Part shown: piece by piece, positions 42,088-50,702 of the stretch | How the letters are laid out: every line of letters begins with the position of its first letter | How positions within the stretch are numbered: the first letter of the stretch is position 1 | Assembly: GCF_001642575.1 (NCBI RefSeq) | Contig: NZ_LXNG01000034.1 | Coordinates: 124,001-188,000 of the forward strand | Direction: 5' to 3' | DNA from: Xanthomonas floridensis | Lineage (GTDB): Bacteria > Pseudomonadota > Gammaproteobacteria > Xanthomonadales > Xanthomonadaceae | Length of the DNA: 64,000 bases | Position numbers and translations under genes: made by a program | Notes under the pieces: generated by a model | The model's input: only the letters and a program-made list of their open reading frames with translations | Told to the model about the DNA's origin: nothing | The model's database searches: none

Positions 42088-43167
42088 ATGCGCAAGATCG
42101 TGCACGTGGACATGGATGCGTTCTATGCGTCCGTGGAGCAACGTGACGATCCCGGCCTGCGCGGCAAGCCGGTGGTGGTGGCCTGGCGCGGCGCGCGCTC
42201 GGTGGTCTGCGCCGCCTCCTACGAGGCACGTACCTTCGGCATCCGCTCGGCGATGCCGGCGTTGCGCGCCGAGCGGCTCTGCCCGGATGCGGTGTTCGTG
42301 CCGCCGGATTTTGCGCGCTACAAGGCGGTGTCGCGGCAGGTGCGCGAGATCTTTCATCGGCATACCGATCTGGTCGAGCCGTTGTCGCTGGACGAAGCCT
42401 ATCTGGATGTCACCCAAGCCAAGACCGGCATGCAGCTGGCCACCGAAATCGCGCAGCTGATCCGCACCCAGATCCGCGACGAAACCCAGCTCACTGCATC
42501 GGCCGGCATCGCGCCGAACAAGTTCCTGGCCAAGATCGCCTCCGACTGGCGCAAGCCAGATGGCCAGTTCGTCATCGCACCCAGTCGCGTGGATGCGTTC
42601 CTGCTGCCGCTCAAGGTCAATCGCATTCCCGGCGTGGGCAAGGTGATGGACGGCAAGCTGGCGGCGTTGGGCATCGTCACCGTGGCCGATCTGCGCCTGC
42701 GCCCGCTGGAAGAATTGCAGGCGCATTTCGGCAGCTTCGGACATAGCCTGTATCGCCGCGCGCGCGGCATCGACGAACGCCCGGTGGAACCGGATCAGGA
42801 AGTGCAGTCGGTGTCCTCGGAGGACACCTTCAGCGAGGATCTGGCGCTCGATGCACTGGATCCGCACATCCTGCGCCTGGCCGAAAAAACCTGGCTTGCC
42901 ACGCGGCGCACCGAACGGATCGGGCGCACGGTGGTGCTGAAGCTGAAGACCTCGCACTTTCGCATCCTGACCCGCTCCTACACGCCAGAGCAGCCGCCCG
43001 CTTCGCTGGATGCATTGGCGCAGATTGCATTGGCGCTGACCCGACGCGTGGAGCTGCCCGACGAGACGCGCTATCGCCTGGTCGGCGTGGGGCTGAGCGG
43101 TTTCAGCGATGCCGACGAGGGCGCGGTGCAGGGGGAGTTGTTCGGCGAGATGCCGTCGGCGCAGTGA
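42088..43167 (+). CDS. dinB: DNA polymerase IV (Y family)
   Basis: 359 residues. The palm motifs are HVDMDAFYASVE (first catalytic Asp) and LSLDEAYLDVT (second Asp and Glu). ASAGIAPNKFLAKIAS is the family signature, and a little-finger domain fills the C-terminal third. The usual C-terminal beta-clamp motif is not obvious; QGELFGEM near the end may serve. It is an error-prone polymerase for lesion bypass. The ATG at 42088 aligns with the family; eleven extra codons upstream do not. Confidence 0.95.
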   Translation: MRKIVHVDMDAFYASVEQRDDPGLRGKPVVVAWRGARSVVCAASYEARTFGIRSAMPALRAERLCPDAVFVPPDFARYKAVSRQVREIFHRHTDLVEPLSLDEAYLDVTQAKTGMQLATEIAQLIRTQIRDETQLTASAGIAPNKFLAKIASDWRKPDGQFVIAPSRVDAFLLPLKVNRIPGVGKVMDGKLAALGIVTVADLRLRPLEELQAHFGSFGHSLYRRARGIDERPVEPDQEVQSVSSEDTFSEDLALDALDPHILRLAEKTWLATRRTERIGRTVVLKLKTSHFRILTRSYTPEQPPASLDALAQIALALTRRVELPDETRYRLVGVGLSGFSDADEGAVQGELFGEMPSAQ

Positions 43168-43436
43168 ATGCGGCCTCATGCCCGAGATGCCGTGTGGTCG
43201 AGCGGCGCACGTAACGACTGTGTCCACCGCCAGGCGGGCATGTCCGGTGCTCGCTGCTGCACGTATCACTCGTGCACTGCAGTTCAGAGCGCACCGTCCA
43301 TCCACCTGATGGCTGCTCGCTACGTTCGGTTGGCCGCTCTTGGCCTGCTGCATGCAGCATCTCGACCGCGCACGCTGACACGCCCTGAATCCTGCGGCTC
43401 TTACACTGCAGGCCGCTCCCCAACGAGACTGTGCGC

Positions 43437-44087
43437 ATGTTTCCGTATCCGCTGGTGATCTTCGACCTGGATGGCACGCTGGTGGACAGCGCACCCAATA
43501 TCGCCGAAGCGCTCAATGCCACCTTGCAGGAACTCGGGATGCAGCAGTTCAGCGAGGCGACGATCCGTGGCTGGATCGGCGAAGGCGTGCACGTGCTGCT
43601 CGCCACCGCCTTGCGCGAAGCCGGCGGTACCCATGACGCCGATACCGAAATGCCGGTGATGATGCGTCATTACGAAGCCTGCCTGCTGCATAACCCACAG
43701 CTCTATTCCGGTGTCGGCGAGGCATTGACCGGGTTGCGCGAGGCTGGCGCCACGCTGGCGTTGTGCACCAACAAGCCGTCGCGGTTTATCGCGCCGCTGC
43801 TGGAGCATCTGGGGATCGCATCGCAGTTCAGCAGCGTGCTCGGAGGCGATTCACTGGCGCAGCGCAAACCCGATCCGTCACCGCTGCTGCAGCTGGCCAG
43901 GCAGTTCCAGCGCACACCGCAACAGTGCCTGATGGTCGGCGATTCGGCCACGGATGCGGCTGCCGCACGCGCAGCGGCAATGCCCCTGGCGATGGTGCGC
44001 TACGGCTATCTGCGCGGCTTCGATGTGCAGACCGCCGGCGCGGTGGCGGTCATGGATGACATGCGCGAGCTGCTTGCGTTGAAGTAA
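43437..44087 (+). CDS. gph: Phosphoglycolate phosphatase, HAD family
   Basis: 216 residues. HAD motif I is FDLDGTLVDSAPN (D10 nucleophile, D12), motif II is LCTNKP, the motif III Lys is in QRKPDP, and motif IV is MVGDSATDAAAA. The helical cap between motifs I and II is the Gph type. It removes phosphate from 2-phosphoglycolate formed during DNA repair. A GTG at 43431 is two codons upstream; the ATG is preferred. The distance from dinB is 269 bases, so co-transcription is uncertain. Confidence 0.9.
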   Translation: MFPYPLVIFDLDGTLVDSAPNIAEALNATLQELGMQQFSEATIRGWIGEGVHVLLATALREAGGTHDADTEMPVMMRHYEACLLHNPQLYSGVGEALTGLREAGATLALCTNKPSRFIAPLLEHLGIASQFSSVLGGDSLAQRKPDPSPLLQLARQFQRTPQQCLMVGDSATDAAAARAAAMPLAMVRYGYLRGFDVQTAGAVAVMDDMRELLALK

Positions 44088-44469
44088 ACCGTGCGAGGGA
44101 GTCGGCAGCGGTTGCAGGCGGCCTTCAGCATGGCTTGCAGCACCAGCGCCGCCGTCGGTTTGCCGCGCTGGATGACCATCGCGCGCACGAGAACCGCACC
44201 GGCAGACAGCTGGCACGCGCACTGACCTGAAAGCGGTGCACACCGCGTTGCGACAATGCGTGCGCTGCTCCGGTCCCGAGAGAGCCGCACGCGGCTTCGC
44301 CGGCGCAGTCATTATATTTGAGAATGAATCGCATCTGTGTAGAATGTGCGGACAGTCCTGACTGCGTCAGCGCCTGGCAAGCGCATCGTGCGCCTGCTGC
44401 ACGCAGCACTCCCCCACGTATCACCTCAAGCCGTCGCCAGAGGTCCATCTCCTGTCGAGAGGTTTGAGA
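44088..44469. other. Leader region of the siderophore receptor gene
   Basis: 382 bases without a supportable gene. It includes the Fur-box-like sequence listed separately and probably the receptor promoter. Confidence 0.5.
44316..44334 (+). promoter_or_regulatory. Possible Fur box
   Basis: ATTTGAGAATGAATCGCAT resembles the TGAGAAT-type half-site arrangement of Fur operators, in an AT-rich patch about 135 bases before the receptor start. The right half is imperfect, so this is only moderately supported. The gene context (iron uptake) favours it. Confidence 0.45.
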
Positions 44470-46737
44470 ATGTCCGCATCACGCCGGCCATGGATGTCTG
44501 CGCCTGCACGTCGTCCCGTGTTGTCCCACCGTCAGCTGGTGCTGGCCATTGCGGTCGGTTGCAGCAGCTGCGTTTGTAGCGCATCAGCCGAAGACGCCGC
44601 GGCCGATCCGCAATCGCTGGACACCGTGCACGTCACCGCCGCGCAGATCGCACGCCAGGCCTTGGGGTCATCGGTGATCACCGCCGAAGACATCGAACGG
44701 CGCCCGCCGGTCAACGATCTGTCGCAGCTGCTGCGCACCATGCCGGGCGTCAACCTCACCGGCAACAGTGCCTCTGGTCAATACGGCAATAACCGCCAGA
44801 TCGATTTGCGCGGCATGGGCCCGGAAAATACCTTGATTCTGGTCGACGGCAAGCCGGTGGGATCGCGCGATGCGGTGCGCATGGGCCGCAGCGGCGAGCG
44901 CAATACGCGTGGCGACACCAACTGGGTGCCGGCCGAAGCGGTGGAGCGTATCGAAGTGCTGCGTGGCCCGGCGGCGGCACGTTACGGCTCCGGTGCCTCC
45001 GGCGGTGTGGTCAACATCATCACCAAGAAGCCGACCGGCGACCTGACCGGCTCGATGACGGTATTCGGTCTGGTGCCGCAGCACAGTGCCGAAGGCGGTG
45101 GCCAGCGTGCCGGGTTCCAGCTCAGCGGGCCGTTGAGCGACACGTTCTCGTTCCGCCTGTATGGAAACCTCAACAAGACCGATCCGGACTCACTGGAGCT
45201 CAATCGCCGCTTTGCCAGCAGTGCCGCCGCAGTGCCGCCGGCCGGGCGCGAGGGCGTGCGCAACAAGGACATCAACGGCCTGCTGCGCTGGGATCCCATG
45301 GAAGGCCAGGTGATCGAACTCGATGCCGGCTTCAGCCGCCAGGGCAATCTGTACGCCGGTGATCGTGCGGTCAGCGCCGATGGCCTGGCCGGTGCCGATC
45401 TGGGCGCACTGTTCGGCAGCGAAACCAACACCATGATCCGCCGCACCGCCTCGCTGACCCATCGCGGCAACTGGGCGCTCGGCAGCTCGCGCCTCACCGC
45501 CGCGTATGAAGGCACCGACAATACCCGCCTCGACGAAGGCCTGGCCGGCGGCCCGGAAGGCTCCATTGCCGCCAGCCTGCTCGATTCCACCGCCACGCTC
45601 GATAACCTCAACATCGACGGCGAGTTCAACATGCCGTTGCAGGCCTGGGCCGAGCAGGTGCTGACGCTGGGTTTCGAGCGCCGCCAGAGCCGCCTCAGCG
45701 ATGCGTATTCGATGTCGCAGACGGTGAGCGCCGGCGGCGGCTTTCCTGGTCTTGCCAACGGCACGCGCAGCCCACGCAGCGAGGCCACCCTCAGCGCGGT
45801 GTATCTGGAAGACAACATCTACGCCAGCCAGCGGCTGACGCTCACGCCCGGTGTGCGTCTGGATCACCACAGCCAGTTCGGCAACAACCTCAGCCCCAGC
45901 CTCAACGTGCAGTACAAACTCGGCGAAGACTGGCTGCTCAAGGGCGGTATCGCGCGCGCCTTCAAGGCGCCCAACCTGTATCAATCCAACGCCAATTACC
46001 TGTACTACACGCGCGGCAATGGCTGCCCGGTGCTGTTCCCCAATCTCGGCTCGGGCTGCTATATCCAGGGCAACGACAACCTCGATCGGGAGACCAGCAT
46101 CAACAAGGAGATCGGTATCGAGTGGGCGCCGCAGAGCGGCCACCATGCGTCGCTGACGTACTTCCACAACGCTTACGACGACAAGATCGTCGCCGGTATG
46201 ACGCCGGTCGGTATCACCGTCGACCGGCGCGGGCAGGTATTCCAGTGGACCAACGCATCGGAAGCGATCGTGCAGGGCGTGGAAGGCAATCTCACCCTGC
46301 CGCTGCTGGGCGAGCAGGGCGGCATGCTGAAGTGGAACACCAACGTCACCTACATGATCGAGAACAAGAACACCGCGACCGATCAGCCGCTGTCGGTGAT
46401 CCCCGAATACACCGTCAACACCACGCTGGATTGGCAGCCCACCCAGGCGGTGTCGCTGCTGCTCACCGGCACGTTTTATGGCAAGCAGGAATCGGCCACG
46501 CAATCGAGCACCAGCGGCGGTGCCATCGCCCCCGACACGCGCGACCCCTACGATCTGTGGGGCGTCAGTGCGCGTTACCGGATCACCCGCAAGGCCAGCG
46601 TGGGCGTCGGTGTGGACAATCTGTTCGACACCCGGTTGTTCCGCGAAGGCACCAACAACACCGGCGGTGCGGCAGGTGCGGCGACCTACAACGAGCCGGG
46701 CCGCGCCTATTGGGCAAGCCTGAGTTTCGGTTTCTGA
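44470..46737 (+). CDS. TonB-dependent siderophore receptor, FepA/PirA (catecholate) type
   Basis: 755 residues. After the signal peptide comes a TonB box (LDTVHVTA). The plug domain (about 60-170) has LRTMPGVNLTG, IDLRGMGPENTLILVDG, VERIEVLRGPAAARYGSGA and GGVVNIITKK. The barrel (about 190-755) ends YWASLSFGF. PVGSRDAVRMGRSGERNTRGD in the plug is typical of the enterobactin receptors FepA, PirA and BfeA. An IroE-like esterase follows 50 bases later, which supports catecholate uptake. The ATG at 44470 is preferred over a TTG six bases earlier. Confidence 0.93.
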   Translation: MSASRRPWMSAPARRPVLSHRQLVLAIAVGCSSCVCSASAEDAAADPQSLDTVHVTAAQIARQALGSSVITAEDIERRPPVNDLSQLLRTMPGVNLTGNSASGQYGNNRQIDLRGMGPENTLILVDGKPVGSRDAVRMGRSGERNTRGDTNWVPAEAVERIEVLRGPAAARYGSGASGGVVNIITKKPTGDLTGSMTVFGLVPQHSAEGGGQRAGFQLSGPLSDTFSFRLYGNLNKTDPDSLELNRRFASSAAAVPPAGREGVRNKDINGLLRWDPMEGQVIELDAGFSRQGNLYAGDRAVSADGLAGADLGALFGSETNTMIRRTASLTHRGNWALGSSRLTAAYEGTDNTRLDEGLAGGPEGSIAASLLDSTATLDNLNIDGEFNMPLQAWAEQVLTLGFERRQSRLSDAYSMSQTVSAGGGFPGLANGTRSPRSEATLSAVYLEDNIYASQRLTLTPGVRLDHHSQFGNNLSPSLNVQYKLGEDWLLKGGIARAFKAPNLYQSNANYLYYTRGNGCPVLFPNLGSGCYIQGNDNLDRETSINKEIGIEWAPQSGHHASLTYFHNAYDDKIVAGMTPVGITVDRRGQVFQWTNASEAIVQGVEGNLTLPLLGEQGGMLKWNTNVTYMIENKNTATDQPLSVIPEYTVNTTLDWQPTQAVSLLLTGTFYGKQESATQSSTSGGAIAPDTRDPYDLWGVSARYRITRKASVGVGVDNLFDTRLFREGTNNTGGAAGAATYNEPGRAYWASLSFGF

Positions 46738-46787
46738 CAGCGCCGCGGCGCTGCGTGCGAACGTGCGCGCCGCAACAGGAGAGTGCA

Positions 46788-47741
46788 ATGATGCGACAGC
46801 AGCGTTGGCGGCTTGCGTGTGCCGGTGTGCTGATGTGGATCGTCGGCGCTATGCCGGCGTTTGCACAGCCGGATCTGAGCCGCACGATCGGCAGCACCGT
46901 CGCCGATCGTCCCAGTGCCTCGTATGTGTTCAGTGCGTTGCGCCTGGATTCGGCCGATGGCCAGCGCCACTACCGTGTGCGCATCGCCACCCCCAAAGCT
47001 GCACCACCGGCTGCGGGATATCCGGTGGTGTATCTGCTGGATGGCAATGCCGCATTGATGGAGCTGGATGGGCGCCTGCTCGACAGCCTCTCGACTGACG
47101 GCGATGCGCCGGTGCTGGTGTTCATCGCCGACGACAGCGCGTTGCGCATCGATGCGGTGGGGCGCAGCCTGGACTACACGCCTGCGCGCTACAGCGACGG
47201 GCGGGTGGAAACCGATCCGCTCGACCCGCAGCGCAGAACCGGCGGTGCGGCGGCGTTCGCGCAGCTGATCGCCACAGGCATTCGCCCGCAGGTGGAAGCG
47301 CGCGTGGCGGTGGACCGTCAGCGGCAGACGCTGTGGGGCCACTCGTATGGCGGATTGTTCGTGCTGCAGGTGTTGCTGACGCAGCCGCAGCTGTTCCAGC
47401 ACTACGTCGCGGTCGACCCGTCGCTGTGGTGGGGCGATGGATTTATTGTCCAGCAGGCGCAGCGCCTGGTCGACGACGCAAACGGAGCTTCTGCGAGCAC
47501 TCGGCCAGACAAGCGTCGTCTGACACTGATGGCGGGCGAGGGCGGCACGCCGGCCAAGGCTACAAAACCGGAGCGTCCCGGGCGGCCACAGGCAGCTCCA
47601 CATGCGGCACAGAATCTCGTCACGCTGTTGTCGTCGTTACCCGGCCTCACCGCCACGTATCGACCGCTACCGGGCCTCAGCCATGGCCAGACGCTGGGCG
47701 CATCGGTTGCGCCGACGTTACGGGACGCAGCGGCGCGTTGA
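46788..47741 (+). CDS. Periplasmic siderophore esterase, IroE-like alpha/beta hydrolase
   Basis: 317 residues with a signal peptide (about 8-25, cleavage near AFA-Q). The catalytic serine is S186 in GHSYGGLF, and a His candidate is in LSHGQTLG near the end. YPVVYLLDGNAALM and VAVDPSLWWG match the Fes/IroE/BesA family that hydrolyses enterobactin-type esters. Here it would act in the periplasm on imported or exported siderophore. AGGAGAG precedes the first of two ATGs. It is in an operon with the receptor. Confidence 0.88.
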   Translation: MMRQQRWRLACAGVLMWIVGAMPAFAQPDLSRTIGSTVADRPSASYVFSALRLDSADGQRHYRVRIATPKAAPPAAGYPVVYLLDGNAALMELDGRLLDSLSTDGDAPVLVFIADDSALRIDAVGRSLDYTPARYSDGRVETDPLDPQRRTGGAAAFAQLIATGIRPQVEARVAVDRQRQTLWGHSYGGLFVLQVLLTQPQLFQHYVAVDPSLWWGDGFIVQQAQRLVDDANGASASTRPDKRRLTLMAGEGGTPAKATKPERPGRPQAAPHAAQNLVTLLSSLPGLTATYRPLPGLSHGQTLGASVAPTLRDAAAR

Positions 47742-47858
47742 TGACGCCAGATCAAGCAAATGATCGAAATACATCGATCTAAAAAGCAACAAGCACCCTA
47801 CTGCCGGGCGCCGCGCGAGCGCCATGCGCACACGCCTGCGGCAACTCGGCGCAAGTAT

Positions 47859-48251
47859 TCAATCGTCGCGCGTCTGGATCAGGTCCGCAGCGTCATCGTC
47901 TGCTTCGCCCATCTCGCCATGCGTATCGTCGTTGTCGGCCCGCGCGTAGTGCACGGTTTCCACCGGCCCGGCGACCGCGCGGCCGCGCACCGGCAATAGC
48001 GCACTGGCCGCCTCGTACTCAGCCAGCAAGGCATGCCGCCGCGCTTCCGGCACGTCCTGCCAATGGCAATCGGTCAAGGCGCCTTCCAGCGAATACAGCA
48101 GATTGAGGCTGGGCTTGAAACCGGCGCGGCGGACTTTGACGAATGCGCCTACCGCGCCCACCGCCTGCAGATCCTGTTGCGTGCGCAGGCCGACCTGACG
48201 CAGCCACGCCGCACTTTTCGGGCCGATATTGCGCAGCCGTTCGGTGGTCAC
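47859..48251 (-). CDS. TfoX C-terminal-domain protein
   Basis: About 130 residues. The TfoX C-domain spans about 4-85: LRNIGPKSAAWLRQVGLRT, then VGAFVKVRRAG and LYSLEGALTDCHW. The N-terminal TfoX domain of the competence regulator is absent, so this is a stand-alone C-domain. The tail is acidic. The GTG start shares bases with the upstream gene's stop (GTGA, 48248-48251), indicating coupling. The helix-hairpin-helix-like IGPKSAAWL segment hints at nucleic-acid contact; the role is unknown. Confidence 0.8.
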   Translation of the reverse strand: MTTERLRNIGPKSAAWLRQVGLRTQQDLQAVGAVGAFVKVRRAGFKPSLNLLYSLEGALTDCHWQDVPEARRHALLAEYEAASALLPVRGRAVAGPVETVHYARADNDDTHGEMGEADDDAADLIQTRDD

Positions 48252-48730
48252 GTCAGCGCGCCGACGAAGACTTGCGCGACGGCTTCCAGGCCGCGCTGAT
48301 CGTCCGCATCGAAGCGATCCAGCTCCGGACTGTCCAGATCCAGTACGCCGATCAAGGTATCGCCCTTGACCAGCGGGATCACCAGTTCCGAGCGCGACGC
48401 CGAATCGCAGGCGATATGCCCGGGAAACGCGTCCACGTCGGCAATGCGCTGGCTTTGCCGGGTGCTGGCGGCCGTACCGCACACGCCCTTGTCCAGCGGA
48501 ATGCGCACGCAGGCCGGCAAGCCCTGGAAGGGACCAACCACCAGCTCGCGGCCATCGTAGAAATAGAAGCCGGCCCAGTTGAGCGACGGCAGCGAATTGA
48601 AGATCAGTGCGGCCAGATTGGCGGCATTGGCGATCCGATCCGGCTCGCCGTGCACCAGGGCCTGGGCCTGGGCGGTGAGCTGGGCATATTGTTCCGGCTT
48701 GCTGCCGGTCAGCGAAGAGGTGGCGAACAT
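48248..48730 (-). CDS. msrC: Free methionine-(R)-sulfoxide reductase, GAF domain
   Basis: 160 residues, a single GAF domain. The three redox cysteines C74, C84 and C108 (LPACVRIPLDKGVCG and HIACDSASRSELV) have exactly the spacing of the E. coli enzyme (10 and 24). It repairs free Met-R-sulfoxide using thioredoxin. It shares four bases with the TfoX-domain gene downstream. It is divergent from bioD. Confidence 0.93.
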   Translation of the reverse strand: MFATSSLTGSKPEQYAQLTAQAQALVHGEPDRIANAANLAALIFNSLPSLNWAGFYFYDGRELVVGPFQGLPACVRIPLDKGVCGTAASTRQSQRIADVDAFPGHIACDSASRSELVIPLVKGDTLIGVLDLDSPELDRFDADDQRGLEAVAQVFVGALT

Positions 48731-48848
48731 GGCCGAAGTTTAGCAGCGGCCATCCGCAGCGGCATTGCGACTCAGCCGCGCGTCCGGATCCGCGCGTTAT
48801 GCTGCGCGCCCTCCCGGCAAACGGCGGCGCGGCCGCAGGATCGAACGC

Positions 48849-49523
48849 ATGCAGCATCCGGCGTTGTATGTCACCGGCACCGACACCGGCATCGGCAAGA
48901 CCGTGGGCAGTACGGCGTTGCTGCACGCGCTACGCACACGCGGGCATACCGCAGTGGGGATGAAGCCGGTCGCCAGTGGCTGCGAACAGACGCCGGATGG
49001 CTGGCGCAATGAAGACGCGCTGGCGCTGCAGGCGGCCAGCGTCCCGCAGCCGGACTACGCCACCCTCAACCCCTACGCCTTGCCCGCACCGCTGGCACCG
49101 GAGCTGGCCGCCGCCGATGTCGGCGTCACCCTGTCGCTGGACCCGATCGCCCGCGCCTTCGCGCAATTGCGTCGCCAGGCCGATGTGGTGGTGGTCGAAG
49201 GTGTCGGTGGCTGGGCCGCGCCGCTCAGCGCCGATCTGGATCAGGCCGATCTGGTCCGCGCGCTGCAATTGCCGGTGGTGCTGGTGGTCGGCGTGCGGCT
49301 GGGCTGCATCAACCACGCGCGCCTGACCGCCGCCGCCATCGCCGCCGACGGACTGGAGTGCATCGGATGGATCGCCAACGAGGTGGACCCGCAGATGGAG
49401 CGCGTCGAAGCGAACATCCAGATGCTGCACCAGCGTCTGGGGATGCCGTGCTGGGGGCGGATCCCCTGGCGCCCGGGCGCCGATGCCGCCAGCCAGGCGC
49501 AGGAGCTGCGGCTACCGATCTAG
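48849..49523 (+). CDS. bioD: Dethiobiotin synthetase
   Basis: 224 residues. The P-loop GTDTGIGKT is at 10-18, the MKPVASGCE and EGVGGWAAPLS segments bind substrate and ATP, and IGWIANEVDP lies near the nucleotide site. It catalyses the ATP-dependent ring closure of DAPA to dethiobiotin. It stands apart from other bio genes in this window. The start at 48849 aligns with the family; 28 extra codons upstream do not. Confidence 0.96.
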   Translation: MQHPALYVTGTDTGIGKTVGSTALLHALRTRGHTAVGMKPVASGCEQTPDGWRNEDALALQAASVPQPDYATLNPYALPAPLAPELAAADVGVTLSLDPIARAFAQLRRQADVVVVEGVGGWAAPLSADLDQADLVRALQLPVVLVVGVRLGCINHARLTAAAIAADGLECIGWIANEVDPQMERVEANIQMLHQRLGMPCWGRIPWRPGADAASQAQELRLPI

Positions 49524-49606
49524 CCGCGCCGGCTGCAACCGCGCCAGTGCCGATCGCCGCGCGCAGGCCGCGGCGATCGGCCGCCCGGCAAACGCACAAT
49601 AAAAAA

Positions 49607-49634
49607 GCCCGACAGAGGGAGGGATCTGTCGGGC
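49607..49634 (-). terminator. Rho-independent terminator of the phasin gene
   Basis: A perfect 10-bp stem (49625-49634 with 49607-49616, GCCCGACAGA and its complement) with an 8-nt loop is followed on the minus strand by TTTTTTATT. Its orientation fits the minus-strand phasin gene. bioD also ends nearby. Confidence 0.88.
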
Positions 49635-49686
49635 CGGATTGCACGGGGGGAGGGACCCATGCAAAGACGCTGAATTTTGGGGGCCG

Positions 49687-50022
49687 TTACTTGCGCCGTG
49701 TCTTGCCTGTTGCGCCGGCCTGTTCGCTGCCGGTATCGAACTGCTGCTTGGCGAACTGCCCAAGCTCGCTGGACATCTTCAATCCCATCCCGACTACTTC
49801 CTGATTGGCCGAAGCCAGGCGTTCCAGGTTGTCGCGGGCCAGTTGCAGGCCCTTGGGCCAAAGCGTCTGGTAGGCACCCAGGTCGCGTGCCTGCGCAAAC
49901 TCACCGAAGAAGCTGGTGGTTGCGTTGACGTTCTGCTCCAGCGTGTCCAATGCCAACTGGTTGGCACGTGCTGCGGCAGAAGCGAACTGGCCGGTGAAGC
50001 TGTTATCGAACTGCGCCGACAT
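49687..50022 (-). CDS. Phasin family protein
   Basis: 111 residues, all-helical and Gln/Ala-rich. Typical phasin pattern: FDNSFTGQFASAAARANQLA, LDTLEQNVNATTSFFGE, and the Lys/Arg-rich end TGKTRRK. Phasins coat polyhydroxyalkanoate granules, but many Xanthomonas-group phasin-like proteins occur without PHA genes and may be general stress proteins. The start at 50022 has AAGGGG a few bases upstream. Single gene with a terminator. Confidence 0.85.
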   Translation of the reverse strand: MSAQFDNSFTGQFASAAARANQLALDTLEQNVNATTSFFGEFAQARDLGAYQTLWPKGLQLARDNLERLASANQEVVGMGLKMSSELGQFAKQQFDTGSEQAGATGKTRRK

Positions 50023-50169
50023 TGCGAACCCCTTGGGGAAAGCCGTGACCGTTTGTTGCGTTGCAGCATACGCGGATATTGGTGCGATGCAACACGTTTC
50101 CTGAAGTTTTTCCAACCGTCAACAGAATTGTTTTGAATTCAGTAACTTGGCGGTTTTTCTAAAACGACA

Positions 50170-50190
50170 AAGCCGCCTGGCAGGCGGCTT
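50170..50190 (-). terminator. Rho-independent terminator of queD
   Basis: A perfect 9-bp stem AAGCCGCCT / AGGCGGCTT (50182-50190 with 50170-50178) with a 3-nt loop is followed on the minus strand by TTGTCGTTTT. Confidence 0.85.
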
Positions 50191-50213
50191 CGGGTCAAGC
50201 AACTGCGCAGGAA

Positions 50214-50567
50214 TCAACCGCGATAACGGCAGCCGGAGGTGCAGGTCTCGTGCACCACGATCTCGCTCAGCTGCGGCAACGCCGGCTTGAGCTGGTTCCA
50301 GATCCAGATCGCCAGCCGCTCGCTGGTCGGGTTTTCCAGCCCCTCGATATCGTTGAGGTAGTGATGGTCCAGGCGGTCGTAGATCGGCTGGAAGGCCGCC
50401 TTGATATCGCCGAAGTCCATGATCCAGCCAGTCTCGGCGCCCGGTTCGCCGCTGACATGCAGTTCGACCCGGAACGAGTGCCCGTGCAGACGGGCGCATT
50501 TGTGGCCAGGCGGCACGTTGGGAAGCCGGTGTGCGGCTTCCAGGGTGAATACCTTGAAGATGTCCAT
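50214..50567 (-). CDS. queD: 6-carboxytetrahydropterin synthase
   Basis: 117 residues. Zinc ligands are H13 in LEAAHRLPN and H28/H30 in LHGHSF; the catalytic Cys is C24 in KCARLHGH. Later conserved segments are WIMDFGDIK and LDHHYLNDI, then NPTSERLA. It makes the pterin intermediate for queuosine in tRNA. The final CTSGCRYRG is unusual-looking but in family range. The start at 50567 aligns with QueD; 21 extra codons upstream do not. Confidence 0.95.
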   Translation of the reverse strand: MDIFKVFTLEAAHRLPNVPPGHKCARLHGHSFRVELHVSGEPGAETGWIMDFGDIKAAFQPIYDRLDHHYLNDIEGLENPTSERLAIWIWNQLKPALPQLSEIVVHETCTSGCRYRG

Positions 50568-50661
50568 GACGATGATTCGGCAAACAATGGGAAGGAAGGG
50601 CGCGTGCCGGCCCGACGCCGGATCACGCAACGGCCTGGGCAGGCCGCGGCGGACAGAACAA

Positions 50662-50678
50662 GGGCCGCATCGCGGCCC
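50662..50678 (-). terminator. Small terminator-like hairpin after the helicase gene
   Basis: A 7-bp stem GGGCCGC / GCGGCCC with a 3-nt loop is followed on the minus strand by TTGTTCTGT. It probably separates the helicase from queD; the T-run is weak. Confidence 0.5.
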
Positions 50679-50702
50679 CTGTGGTCAACCGACGCTCACC
50701 GC

